A stretch of DNA of 64,000 nt, taken from assembly GCA_045591035.1 (NCBI GenBank), contig JAZNSG010000054.1, positions 1 through 64,000 on the forward strand. Direction: 5' to 3'. The stretch is from SIG440 sp045591035 (GTDB taxonomy: Bacteria; Bacillota; Clostridia; Monoglobales; Monoglobaceae). The notes below the pieces were generated by a model. The model saw nothing but the letters and a program-made list of their open reading frames with translations. It searched no databases and was not told the DNA's origin. Made by a program: the position numbers and the translations under genes. Below are positions 24,396 through 34,600 of the stretch, piece after piece (within the stretch, counting starts at the first letter, position 1; each line of letters opens with the position of its first letter).

Positions 24396-27056
24396 ATGAA
24401 AAAAATATTAGCTTTAGTTTTATCAATTGCATTATCCCTAAGCTGTATTGTTAGTGTTCCCACGGTTTCAGCAGCTGAAGACGACGCAGTTATCTATGCT
24501 GACCAGCTGGAGCTTCTTAAAGCTTTGAATATTGTTTCAGGGATAAATGTTGGTAGCAGTGCACTTTCAGTAGAGGTAGAGAGAGCAGAGGCTGCTATGT
24601 ATTTCTGCAACATGCTCGGTCTTGAGTTTGCGGAGGTAGAAAATTTCGAATCAATTTTCTATGATTTGACATCTGAACATCCATATTACAGTTACATAAA
24701 AACAATCTACTCCGCAGGGTATATGCGTGGAGACGGTGATGGCAGATTCAGACCTGACGACACAATCTCTGTTATGGAGGCTGCAAATGTTGTAACAAGC
24801 CTTGTTGGCTATCGTGGCTACACAGCAGTTAAGGGTATTGATTATGTAATCCGTCAGACAGGTGTTCTTGATGGCATAAGTGTTGAAAACACAGTTACTC
24901 TTGAACAGCTTCTCAGAATGTTCTATAACATTCTTCATGCTCCTGCGTGTCAAGTGACAGGTTATGGTAATGAAGTCAGCTTTTTAATAGATGACGACTA
25001 TCTTGGCATAGAGATGTTGTTCAACGTTAAAAAGGGTTATGGCGTTGTGGATAAGGTAGAGAATATAAGTCTCAGCTACAATCAGTCAAACCTCAGAGAT
25101 AATATGATTTCTATTAACCGCGTTCCATATGCTTATTCAAAAGACGCAATGAGCGTGCTTGGTTACTCAGTAGATTTCTATTACAAGAAAAATGCTACAT
25201 ATAAAGATATCATTTATATGAAGCCATCCAACAAAAATAACACAAAGGTTCTTACCCATGAAGACTTGATAAGCTACTCAAACTTTGTTTTCAAATATTG
25301 GGAAGGAAACAGCCAGAAAACTATTTCAATTGCTCCCGATACAAGTATTCTTTATAATGGCGCGGTTGCTTTGGCTCCTTCAAATGCGGACTTTGTGCCG
25401 AGATTTGGTCAGGTAACTTTTATTGACAACGATGACGACAAAAAGTTCGAGGTTGTTAATATTGAAAACAGTGAGTTCTATCTGGTAGACAACGTAAACC
25501 CTGTAGACAAAAAGATTTATGATGTGACTCCGGGCACTGTTCTTGATTGTAAAGATGCAGATGATATTAAAATATACAAAGACGGATATGAATATTCATT
25601 CGACCTTATAAGATCCGGTGACCTTCTTAAGGTTAATCGTTCAAAGGCAGACAGCGCCATAGATGTTGTAAATATCGAAGTTTACAAAGATGCAAAATAC
25701 GGTGCAGCAATCACTTCTGTTGATTCCAAAACGGTTACTGTTTTGGGTGAAAAGCTTAAAATCTGGCCATATATGGATGCAACATCAAAAGGCTTCCTCA
25801 AAACAGGTGAGTTGGCTACAATTTATGTTTGCGACGGATACGCAATTAGAGCCGAGGGCTATGCTACCGGAAACTACGCATATCTTATTGACCTGCACCA
25901 GGAGGATGCTAGTTTCCAGAGCGGTGACGTTCAGTTTATGGTTAAGTTTAACGGCGGCGATTTAGTAATTCTTGAAATGGCAAAAAATCTTTATCTTGAC
26001 GGAACTCCTTATAAGAGCTCAGATTTTGCTACAATCAAGTCAAGCCTTCAGACAAGCGCTCTGATTTCTGCGGGTGCACAAACCACTTACCCTTATGCAC
26101 AGCCCATTAAGTACACCCTGAGTAAAACAGGAAAACTTGACAGCATTGACACATTCTATTTTGATGCGGCAAAAGAGGATGCAGAAACGAGCTTACGTCG
26201 TCTTGAAGCCCCACCTTACTATCGTTCAAACGCAACTAACGGACTTTATGAGACCGTTGGTGAAGAAAAGGTTCTTAAAGCTATCTGGCCAGGCAAATTT
26301 ACTATTATCCCCAAGGATGTATTGACACAGGCTGAATATTACACACAGAACACTCCATCTGATGGTGGCAACTATAGTGCAATCGATATTTGTAACGTTG
26401 ACTCTGACACTCTTGTTGCAGAGGAAGTTTACTACTACAGAGCAGGACGCAGCGGTGCAAGTGGCCTTACCTATACTGTTGTTGACAAATACCAGGAAAT
26501 GAATACTTCAGGTGACATAGTTACAATGCTTACATTAGCATATACTTCTGTTGCTGAGACATTCGAATGTCTCCCCGACGTAATCGGAACCCAGCCTGAA
26601 ACATTGGCAATTGGTGATGTTATCTCTATGGACCTTAATAACAATTCAAAGGTTAGTTCAATAACCAGACAGTATTCCTGTGGAACAATTCCTGACATTG
26701 ACAGCAGAGTATTTCACATGAGAACTGTTAGCAAAAACTCAACCAAGAATCCCCCCTATGCTGATGGTGAACGTCTTGTCTATGGTACACCTATCAAAAT
26801 TTCATCAGGTAATATGTTGTTTACACCTTCAATTGCATCAGATATGGGTGGCGTAAACACTACCTACAAGGTAGATAATATGGTTTTGGGTGATGTGCCT
26901 GTTTGGAAATATTCTATCGTGCGTGGTATGGCAAAGGTAGAAAAGGTAAGTATTAATGATATTATTAGCTACAATGTTGACCCTCAAAAGGCTTCTCAGA
27001 TTTTGGTTGATATAAGAGGTAGCAAGGTTTCAAAGATTACGATTTATGAACGCTAA
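24396..27056 (+). CDS. Surface protein with N-terminal SLH repeats
   Basis: An 886-aa protein with GAAAGGAATTTGAG before the start. After the signal peptide, residues about 30-185 hold divergent SLH repeats (YYSYIKTIYSAGYMRGDGDGRFRPDD is the clearest), so it should sit on the cell wall through its N-terminus. The remaining 700 residues show repeated short beta patterns and no known domain. The last 150 residues (GDVISMDLNNNSKVSSI...ASQILVDIRGSKVSKITIYE) resemble the C-terminal part of the secreted protein at 1788-2837. It lies 46 bases behind the previous gene and is probably cotranscribed. Confidence 0.82.
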   Translation: MKKILALVLSIALSLSCIVSVPTVSAAEDDAVIYADQLELLKALNIVSGINVGSSALSVEVERAEAAMYFCNMLGLEFAEVENFESIFYDLTSEHPYYSYIKTIYSAGYMRGDGDGRFRPDDTISVMEAANVVTSLVGYRGYTAVKGIDYVIRQTGVLDGISVENTVTLEQLLRMFYNILHAPACQVTGYGNEVSFLIDDDYLGIEMLFNVKKGYGVVDKVENISLSYNQSNLRDNMISINRVPYAYSKDAMSVLGYSVDFYYKKNATYKDIIYMKPSNKNNTKVLTHEDLISYSNFVFKYWEGNSQKTISIAPDTSILYNGAVALAPSNADFVPRFGQVTFIDNDDDKKFEVVNIENSEFYLVDNVNPVDKKIYDVTPGTVLDCKDADDIKIYKDGYEYSFDLIRSGDLLKVNRSKADSAIDVVNIEVYKDAKYGAAITSVDSKTVTVLGEKLKIWPYMDATSKGFLKTGELATIYVCDGYAIRAEGYATGNYAYLIDLHQEDASFQSGDVQFMVKFNGGDLVILEMAKNLYLDGTPYKSSDFATIKSSLQTSALISAGAQTTYPYAQPIKYTLSKTGKLDSIDTFYFDAAKEDAETSLRRLEAPPYYRSNATNGLYETVGEEKVLKAIWPGKFTIIPKDVLTQAEYYTQNTPSDGGNYSAIDICNVDSDTLVAEEVYYYRAGRSGASGLTYTVVDKYQEMNTSGDIVTMLTLAYTSVAETFECLPDVIGTQPETLAIGDVISMDLNNNSKVSSITRQYSCGTIPDIDSRVFHMRTVSKNSTKNPPYADGERLVYGTPIKISSGNMLFTPSIASDMGGVNTTYKVDNMVLGDVPVWKYSIVRGMAKVEKVSINDIISYNVDPQKASQILVDIRGSKVSKITIYER

Positions 27057-27077
27057 TATATGAAAGGGTGAAAAACT

Positions 27078-30000
27078 ATGAAAGCAAAAATTGCATTACT
27101 TTGTGTGTTGACGTTGCTGTTTTCATGCATTGGTCCTATGATGCCTGCCTCTGCAGAAGAGGCTTGGCAGACCGGCTTTAAAGCATCGAAATCGGAAACT
27201 AGTGGCGTAAATTATTCTTACAGTTTCCAAAATGGAATTGTGACACTTGGCCCAAACACAATTTATACAAAGTCACCGGCCAACTTGCCATCAAAATATA
27301 TTGCAACAGCTACAGTAAGAGTTGCAAAGTTTGGCTCTACCGGTCATCTTGGCATAAATATGGGTAACAATCTTAAGAGAACCGGTGTTTACATAAGCAA
27401 GGATAGAGTAAGACCATTTTCAGATAACCCGGCTGATTCTCTCTTGGATATAGGGACGACTTGGCATGATTACAGATTCCATGTAGATGGCTCTTCCCAC
27501 AAAATTTATGTCGACAACAAGCTTGTTGCCACCGGAAGCACAGCCACAAAAGACTGGAACCAGATTAACTTCTTTGTTGTGGGCGATAGCGTACTTGAGA
27601 TTGACAACTTAAAGTTTCAGTATGAAGATTCGGGCAATTCCGGTGAGGTTGACCCGAAAACAGTTCTTCTCACTGCTGAGCCGGATGAGGAATATACCCC
27701 TGAGTTCACTGTTGACTGGTCAGACCCCGAGTCCTATAAGGATTGGTCAATCAGTAACCATGACCAGGTTATTATAGATGCAGAAGAAGGTATTCTCACT
27801 ATTAACCCTGCTGTAAACGGTTCAAAATTGGCTGTAGGCAGCCCAATGCATATCCACCAGATTGAGCGTTCACCTCTTGCCCCTGAGAATTGGGATTTGG
27901 AGTTTGATTTGCAGGTTATCAGAGCAGAGGACCGTTCGTTCCAGTTCAAGGCTGTACCGGCAGGAACAAACAACTGGTACTATGTGGGACAGGACAGACT
28001 TCAGCACTATGACGGTGATTCAGAAGAAGCGTCTGTGCAGGTGAACATAGGAAATAAATGGAATCATTGGAAGATTGAAACAAGAGGAGACAAGCAGACT
28101 CTCTTCTTTAACGGCAGAGCTCTTCATGATTGTAACATTCATTCCTCAAGTTCCAATAAAGCTGTTATAAGATTCATTTTACAAAAAGACTTTGGTGACT
28201 TTCATGTTAACCTTGGTAAAATTCATTACAAGCCATACTTCCCTGAGGTTGAACTCACAGCCCCTGCAAATAACTCAAGTTATGTTGAGGGAAGTGACAT
28301 AGTATTTGAAGCAAACCCCGAAACAAAGGTTGATTACGTAGATTACTATGTAGATGGTGTGAACATTGGTCGAGGATATGCTCCCGATTACAAATATGTG
28401 TTTAAGAATTCTAAGATGGGTACATATGAGGTTGCTGCCGGAGTTGGCGGAAAGATAACCCAGGCTAAGAACGAAATAACAGTTGTAAAGGGCTTTACTG
28501 CAGAGCTTAAACTCAACAAGACCGAGGCAAAGCTTGGTGAGACAGTGAATGCAAGTATCAAATACGATTCCCTCAACGCAGCAACAAAGCCAAATAAGGT
28601 AGAGTACTTTGTTGATGGCAACAAGGTTGGCACTTCAACAACAGCTCCCTTCAATATGCTTCTTAAGGATATAAAAATTGGTACCTCTCAGGTTGAAGCG
28701 AGAATCTACAACAAAAATGGTGCAATGGCTTCAGACAAAAAGAGAGTTACGATTTATGACACAAAGGCATCAAGCGGCAAGCTCGCCCGTGAATATGAGA
28801 TTGATTATAACTATGGAAGCGGAAATGGTGTAATCAATATCACCGACGGCTATTACAAGCTTGACATGAAGCACAGTGCAGGTTTGATTACCTATGAATC
28901 CTACACAGGTACCGAAACCTATGCCCTTGGCGCAGGTAAGTACAAGGTAGCGGTTATTTCAGGTATTGCAGAAGTTTATTACAACGGACATTATGCATTC
29001 TCATTCTTCATGCCAAAAACGGCTGAAGAAAAGATAAGCTATTCGGGTATTTCAAACTTCAAGATTTCAGGTAACGGCACAAAGGTTAGATACCTTTCAA
29101 AGAAGTGGGAAAACAAAAACGTTGATATCACCGGCTTTGATATGCCGTACTACTTCAATCTTGAGTTTGACAAGAAGGATACATCTGATGAAACAATTGT
29201 TGTTTATGACGGCGAACACAGAATTCCTCTTGAGTTCAAGGACGGAAAAATCAACACTGTTAACTTTAAGGTAGAAACAGGTAAGGCTGATCCATTTGTG
29301 ATAAATAGTGAAGTAAAGGCAGGTTATTACAAGCTTGTTTGCAGCAAAGGTCTTTGTCAGCTTTACATTGACAACCAGTATGTTGACTCATTCAAGTCTT
29401 ATCCTCAGCCCGGTATAACCAGAGTTCAAAGAACTATGTCTAATCCCTCATCTTCGACAATACTTGAAATCAAGGGTATAGATGATATTTATTATCACGA
29501 TGATGATTTCAACGGAAACACCGAGGTTGACTCACTTGACTATTGGATTCCTAACGAAGATACACTGTCAGCTTCATTAGAAGGAACTGCAAAAAATTCT
29601 CATATGAAGCTTGAGGGTACAGGCACATACCTCCTTAATGCTCAGACCTATAACACTGACACAAAGTGGAGAGCAAAGGTTACAGCAGGTGGCGAATTCC
29701 ACGTAGCAACAAGACTCTACACTGGGCGTTACCACGTAAAGGCAGGTTATGATTTTGAAAATATGACCTGGTATACCCATGAACGCTATGATGTGAATTC
29801 AACACCTCATAGCCCTGAGAATGCTAAATACAACGTGAGAATGGACTTTGAAGAAGGTCCCGAGATGACATTGGATGAATGGCATGACTTTGAACTTCAC
29901 ACCGACTACAGCAAACTTGTTCTCAAAATGGATGGTGAGGTTGTTATCGAAACAGATAAGCTTCAGTCAGACTACTATGGTCATATTGGCTTTGGTGTGA

Positions 30001-31460
30001 CTAACGGTACTGTTTTGATTGATGACTTCTCATACGAGGGAGAATGTGGTGCCTTTGGTGAACTCAGGTCAAGAATTGTTAACGGACCTACGGGTGTAAA
30101 AATCTCTGACTTTGCTGAGCTTTCAGACGGAACAGTTATCGCTCACTATTACAACAAACAGTACAGAACCACAGACGGTGGCGAAAACTGGGTGTTTGAA
30201 GATGCGACAACTTCAATCCAGAGTTTGGGACACACCCTCAGAAACCATGTACAGATTAAGTTCCAAAAAGATGGTGGCTTGATGTATTGCTACGCATCAC
30301 TTGATGATGGTCAGACATGGGAAAAGCGCGGATGTGTTCAGACTCGTGATATAAGCACATATGACAACTTCGTTATGCTGAACGGTAGCTTTGAAGAAGC
30401 CTCAGATGGAACAATTTATGTTGGTGCCGACGAAGGTCGATCAGAGTATTACAGCCAGTCTACAATTTATTACAGCCGAGATGAGGGCTGGACATGGCAT
30501 CAGACAGAGCTTCAGTATGGTAATGTAAAAACGGGTGAACACGACAGCACTCATACTCATTTCTCAGGCTGGAACACTCAGGAGCTTACCTTCGAGGAAC
30601 TCCCTGACGGAAAGACAATAAGAAACTTCGGACGTACTGGTAATGGTTTTGTGTACTATCAGGATTCAACAGACGGCGGAAAGACCTGGGGCGAATACAG
30701 ACCCACCCAGCTTCTCCAACCTCTTTGTACCTATAACGTTGAACAGGACCTTAAAGACCCCAATGTATACTATGCGGTAACGGTACACTGTGCAGCTACT
30801 GAGTCATATTATCATCTCCATCAGCCCAGAAACCGTTTTGTACTTCTTATGAGCCGTGATGGTATGAAGTCATGGGAATTTGTTGCAACGCTTAACGAAA
30901 CATACACATGGCGTAACTTTGATAAATGTAACTTCTCAACAAAGGCTTATGGTGACACGCTTTATATAGTTGATGACACACTTTATGAGGGTGGTTCAAT
31001 TGTTTACGCTGTAGATACAACAAACCTCAAATCAAGAAAACGTCTTGAAAGTGCTCACCCGGTTAAGAGACAGCACTTCGTTGAAGGTACAGGTTCCATT
31101 CAGTACAAAGAAAGACTTGATGAGATGTCATTCCTTCCTGAAATAAGCGGTGGTGCAACCATCTATGGAAATAACATAAACATCACAGTTAAAGATGGTA
31201 TGTACGATGCTGAAACAATCAGCAAAGTCTTTGGCGCAGCTTTTGTTAAGAGCGGCCAGGCTGTGACCTTCAAGATTGGTGAAGGCACTGTTAAGTTCAC
31301 AGAGGGTTCAGCAAATTACGTTGTAAACGGCGAAACAAAGACCTATACTTCCGCTTGTATGAAGAACGGTTACTTCAATATTGAAGCTTGTGCTGAAGCA
31401 TTTGACAGACAGCTTGACAACATTGACGGAATAAACGTAATTGATATCAGTAACAAATAA
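27078..31460 (+). CDS. Giant secreted Asp-box beta-propeller protein (sialidase-like fold)
   Basis: A 1460-aa protein. Signal peptide (1-27); LamG-like modules (about 30-185 and 205-395); two Ig-like domains (about 390-465, starting PEVELTAPANNSSYVEG, and 468-560); beta-sandwich region (about 565-970). A propeller with Asp boxes (about 980-1340) follows: RTTDGGENW, ASLDDGQTW, YSRDEGWTW, DSTDGGKTW, MSRDGMKSW. A C-terminal stalk-like domain runs about 1355-1460. Where sialidases have the Arg-Ile-Pro motif it reads VKISDFAELSDGTVIA, so the usual catalytic Arg seems missing. It could be a non-sialidase glycosidase or a binding propeller. The gap from the previous gene is 21 bases. Confidence 0.85.
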   Translation: MKAKIALLCVLTLLFSCIGPMMPASAEEAWQTGFKASKSETSGVNYSYSFQNGIVTLGPNTIYTKSPANLPSKYIATATVRVAKFGSTGHLGINMGNNLKRTGVYISKDRVRPFSDNPADSLLDIGTTWHDYRFHVDGSSHKIYVDNKLVATGSTATKDWNQINFFVVGDSVLEIDNLKFQYEDSGNSGEVDPKTVLLTAEPDEEYTPEFTVDWSDPESYKDWSISNHDQVIIDAEEGILTINPAVNGSKLAVGSPMHIHQIERSPLAPENWDLEFDLQVIRAEDRSFQFKAVPAGTNNWYYVGQDRLQHYDGDSEEASVQVNIGNKWNHWKIETRGDKQTLFFNGRALHDCNIHSSSSNKAVIRFILQKDFGDFHVNLGKIHYKPYFPEVELTAPANNSSYVEGSDIVFEANPETKVDYVDYYVDGVNIGRGYAPDYKYVFKNSKMGTYEVAAGVGGKITQAKNEITVVKGFTAELKLNKTEAKLGETVNASIKYDSLNAATKPNKVEYFVDGNKVGTSTTAPFNMLLKDIKIGTSQVEARIYNKNGAMASDKKRVTIYDTKASSGKLAREYEIDYNYGSGNGVINITDGYYKLDMKHSAGLITYESYTGTETYALGAGKYKVAVISGIAEVYYNGHYAFSFFMPKTAEEKISYSGISNFKISGNGTKVRYLSKKWENKNVDITGFDMPYYFNLEFDKKDTSDETIVVYDGEHRIPLEFKDGKINTVNFKVETGKADPFVINSEVKAGYYKLVCSKGLCQLYIDNQYVDSFKSYPQPGITRVQRTMSNPSSSTILEIKGIDDIYYHDDDFNGNTEVDSLDYWIPNEDTLSASLEGTAKNSHMKLEGTGTYLLNAQTYNTDTKWRAKVTAGGEFHVATRLYTGRYHVKAGYDFENMTWYTHERYDVNSTPHSPENAKYNVRMDFEEGPEMTLDEWHDFELHTDYSKLVLKMDGEVVIETDKLQSDYYGHIGFGVTNGTVLIDDFSYEGECGAFGELRSRIVNGPTGVKISDFAELSDGTVIAHYYNKQYRTTDGGENWVFEDATTSIQSLGHTLRNHVQIKFQKDGGLMYCYASLDDGQTWEKRGCVQTRDISTYDNFVMLNGSFEEASDGTIYVGADEGRSEYYSQSTIYYSRDEGWTWHQTELQYGNVKTGEHDSTHTHFSGWNTQELTFEELPDGKTIRNFGRTGNGFVYYQDSTDGGKTWGEYRPTQLLQPLCTYNVEQDLKDPNVYYAVTVHCAATESYYHLHQPRNRFVLLMSRDGMKSWEFVATLNETYTWRNFDKCNFSTKAYGDTLYIVDDTLYEGGSIVYAVDTTNLKSRKRLESAHPVKRQHFVEGTGSIQYKERLDEMSFLPEISGGATIYGNNINITVKDGMYDAETISKVFGAAFVKSGQAVTFKIGEGTVKFTEGSANYVVNGETKTYTSACMKNGYFNIEACAEAFDRQLDNIDGINVIDISNK

Positions 31461-31462
31461 AC

Positions 31463-31630
31463 TACCCTGAAGCACTTTCAGGGTTGAGGCAGAAACCTCC
31501 ATTGTAATGAAGCATAATAAAAAATATTTGCTCAAAACATGGAGGTTTTTGCCCAATATATTATCATTGCAATATTTTTGAAAATGTACAGAATATTGCA
31601 ATGAAAATATATTTTATGTACATCTAAGAT
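31463..31630 (+). repeat. Cluster of inverted repeats between the giant genes
   Basis: Three structures follow one another: CCCTGAA/TTTCAGGG (31464-31481), a 15-bp arm GGCAGAAACCTCCAT at 31489-31503 with its near-perfect complement at 31540-31554, and ATTGCAATATT/AATATTGCAAT (about 31566-31602). TGTACA also occurs twice (near 31586 and 31618). The first may terminate the upstream gene, while the last two look like regulator sites or an mRNA structure before the second giant gene. Confidence 0.6.
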
Positions 31631-31648
31631 CTGAAAGGGTTGAATGTT

Positions 31649-34600
31649 ATGAAAAATTTTAAAAAGAAAATTGCATTACTTTGTGTGTTGACATTAGTCT
31701 TATCATGCATTGGTCCCGTTATGCCTACCTTTGCTGAAGAGACTTGGCATACCGGTTTTTCGGCGTCCGGGACATCCGGCGGTGTTACTGTGTCGGGCTC
31801 TAATGTGGTTATTGGTACAGGAGCAGCCGATGCCAGTATAAATTATACCAAGAATATGAGTATTCCTGAAGCATATATTGTTGATATAACCATGCGAGTT
31901 ACAAAATACCCGAGTAGTGGGAACCTGGGTTTTCAGATAAGAACAGGCTCTGACAGAACAGGACTTTATCTAAGTACAGACGGCATTCGTCCTTTCGGAA
32001 CTGACCCTGTAACTGCGGCGTATAATGTGGGAACAGCTTGGCATAACTACAAGGTTTATGTTAAAGGAGACGTTCATAGGTTTTATGTTGATGGGGAATT
32101 CGTAACAGGTGGCAGGGTGAGTGTTATTCAGGCAACTCCAAGTGTTATATTCCATATGACTGGTGACGGAACTATGGAGGTTTCAGACTGTTCTGTCACA
32201 GAATGGGACGAAGATTGGACCGAGGGCTTTTCGATAAGTTCAGGATACAATCTTAACATTTCAAATAAAACTATGACCGTTGGGAGAAATACCATTTGTG
32301 AAAAGTCGGTGGCTTTGCCCGAGAATTACGTTGCAAAACTGACTATGCGAATTCCTGAGTTTGATAGTAGCGGCCACAGAGGTATTCAGTTTAGGAATGG
32401 TCAAAAAAGAACCGGTCTTTATATAAGTGAGGACAGGGTGAAACCTTTTTCGGATAATCCGGCAGAAGTTTCATTTGATATAGGGACAGATTGGCACGAG
32501 TACAGATTTCACGTAAGCGGTGATACTCACAAGATTTATATAGACAAGGTGCTTGTTGCCGAAGGCCCTACGGGAACCTTTGACCAGTCGGGCAGTATAG
32601 CGTTTTTTGTATCCGGTGCCGGGTCTATGGAGATTAAGGATCTTGAGATTACAGAAAATGAGACGGATTTTGATAATAAATACTTCCCATATTATGCGGG
32701 GATTGAAACCGAATATGCTGATGAGTTTACGGTGGACTGGCTTAAGCCTGAGACTTATAAGGATTGGACTATAACTGAGACTGAGCACATTTATGTTAAT
32801 TCTGACACAGGAGCCCTCACTATTGAAGACGAAGGCTTTGGATTGAGAGAGTCGACATATTACCATGTGGGCAGAAGTCCCTTGACTACTGGGAATTTTG
32901 ACGTTGAATTTGATATGCAGGTTCTTGAGGCAGGTAATGGCTCTTTCTATTTCTCTGTTGTGCCAGAGGGATACAAAGGTTGGTATTTTGTCCATCCCCA
33001 CAGATTTCAGCGCGTTACGGCTGATGAGAGCAACTCAGGACTTCAGCTGAACATAGGAAAGACCTGGCATAAATATAAAGTTGAGGTAAGGGGCAAGTAC
33101 AGCACATTGTATTTTGACGGCAGAAAGATTGAAACTATTACTCTTGCGGAGAGAGATTCAAACCCGCCAAAAGCGAATATTTCCTTCCAACTTAACACAA
33201 ACCACAGCCCCTACAAGGTAAATATCGGCAAGGTGCACTACAAGCCGTATTTCCCGGAGGTAGAACTTTTGTCGCCTGTGAATCAGAGCGCTTATGTTGA
33301 GGGAGAAGATATAGTTCTCAAAGCAATACCGGATACGGATGTTGAGTATGTAGATTATTATCTGAACGGACTCAAGGTAGGCAAAGGCTATGCCCCAAGT
33401 TATGAATACACCTTGCAGGATGTAAAGGTGGGAACTTATAATGTGACAGCAGGTATAGGGAATAATGTAAAGAGTGCTGCAAATAAGATTGTGGTGGAAA
33501 AAGCCTTCACGGCAGAGCTGGTTCTTGATAAGACCGTGGCAAGTAACGACGAAACAATAAATGCAAGTCTGAACTACAGCAACGCAAAAGGTGGAGTGCA
33601 GCCCACAAAGGTTGAGTATCTTGTAGACGGGAATAAGGTAGCTGAATCCGATGTATCACCATTCAGCGTGGTGCTTGGAGATATAAAAATTGGTTCGTCA
33701 CGGGTACTTGCAAGAGTTTATGACGGAAATGGCTCGGTTTATGAAACAGACAAGATAGTAACGATTTATGGAACAGAAGTACCTGACGGTAAGTTGGCAC
33801 GAGAGTATGAGATAGATTATACCTATAATTCCGGAAGTGGCGAAATAGAAATTGCGGATGGTTATTACAAGCTTGGCATGAGCCACAGTGAAGATGAAAT
33901 AACTTATGAGACCTATACAGGCACCCAAGTCTATGCTCTTGGCTCAGGTAAGTATAAGGTAGCAGTTGTTTCGGGTATAGCAGAAGTATATTACAACGGA
34001 CAGTATGCGTATTCCTTCTATATGCCAAGAACCTCAGAGAACGAGGTAAGTAATTCGGGAGTAACGGATTTCAAAATTTCAGGTAACGGAACAAAGGTAA
34101 GATTCATTTCAAAGGAATGGAAGAATGAATCAAACTTCCGCATTGGTGGAGTAACATTACCTGATTATTATCAAGTAGAATTTGATAAAACCGATGCATC
34201 AAATGAGACGATTACCATATATGACGGAAATCACAAGATACCCATTGAAATAAAGAATGGAAAGATAAATACTGTTAACTACAAAACCGAGACGGGAAGT
34301 CACTATGATTTTGTGCTTAATGGTACAGCAAAGGCGGGATATTATAAGCTGGTAGTGAACAAGGGATTGTGTCAGCTTTACATAGACAACCAGTATGTGG
34401 ATTCATTCAAGGCAATCCCCAATGCAGGCGCAACATCAATAGAGAGAAAAATGACAAAGCCCACAGCATCAACAATTTTTGAGGTGAAGGGTATAGACGA
34501 TGTCTACTATCACGATGATGACTTTAACGGAAACACTGAGGTTGACTCTTTGGATTATTGGATACCTGATGATGATACCATAACCGCAAGTCTTGGAACC

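Noticed and set aside
30120..31100. Active exo-sialidase (GH33)
   Set aside because: Asp boxes are present, but the Arg-Ile-Pro motif is altered in both paralogues; only the fold is claimed.
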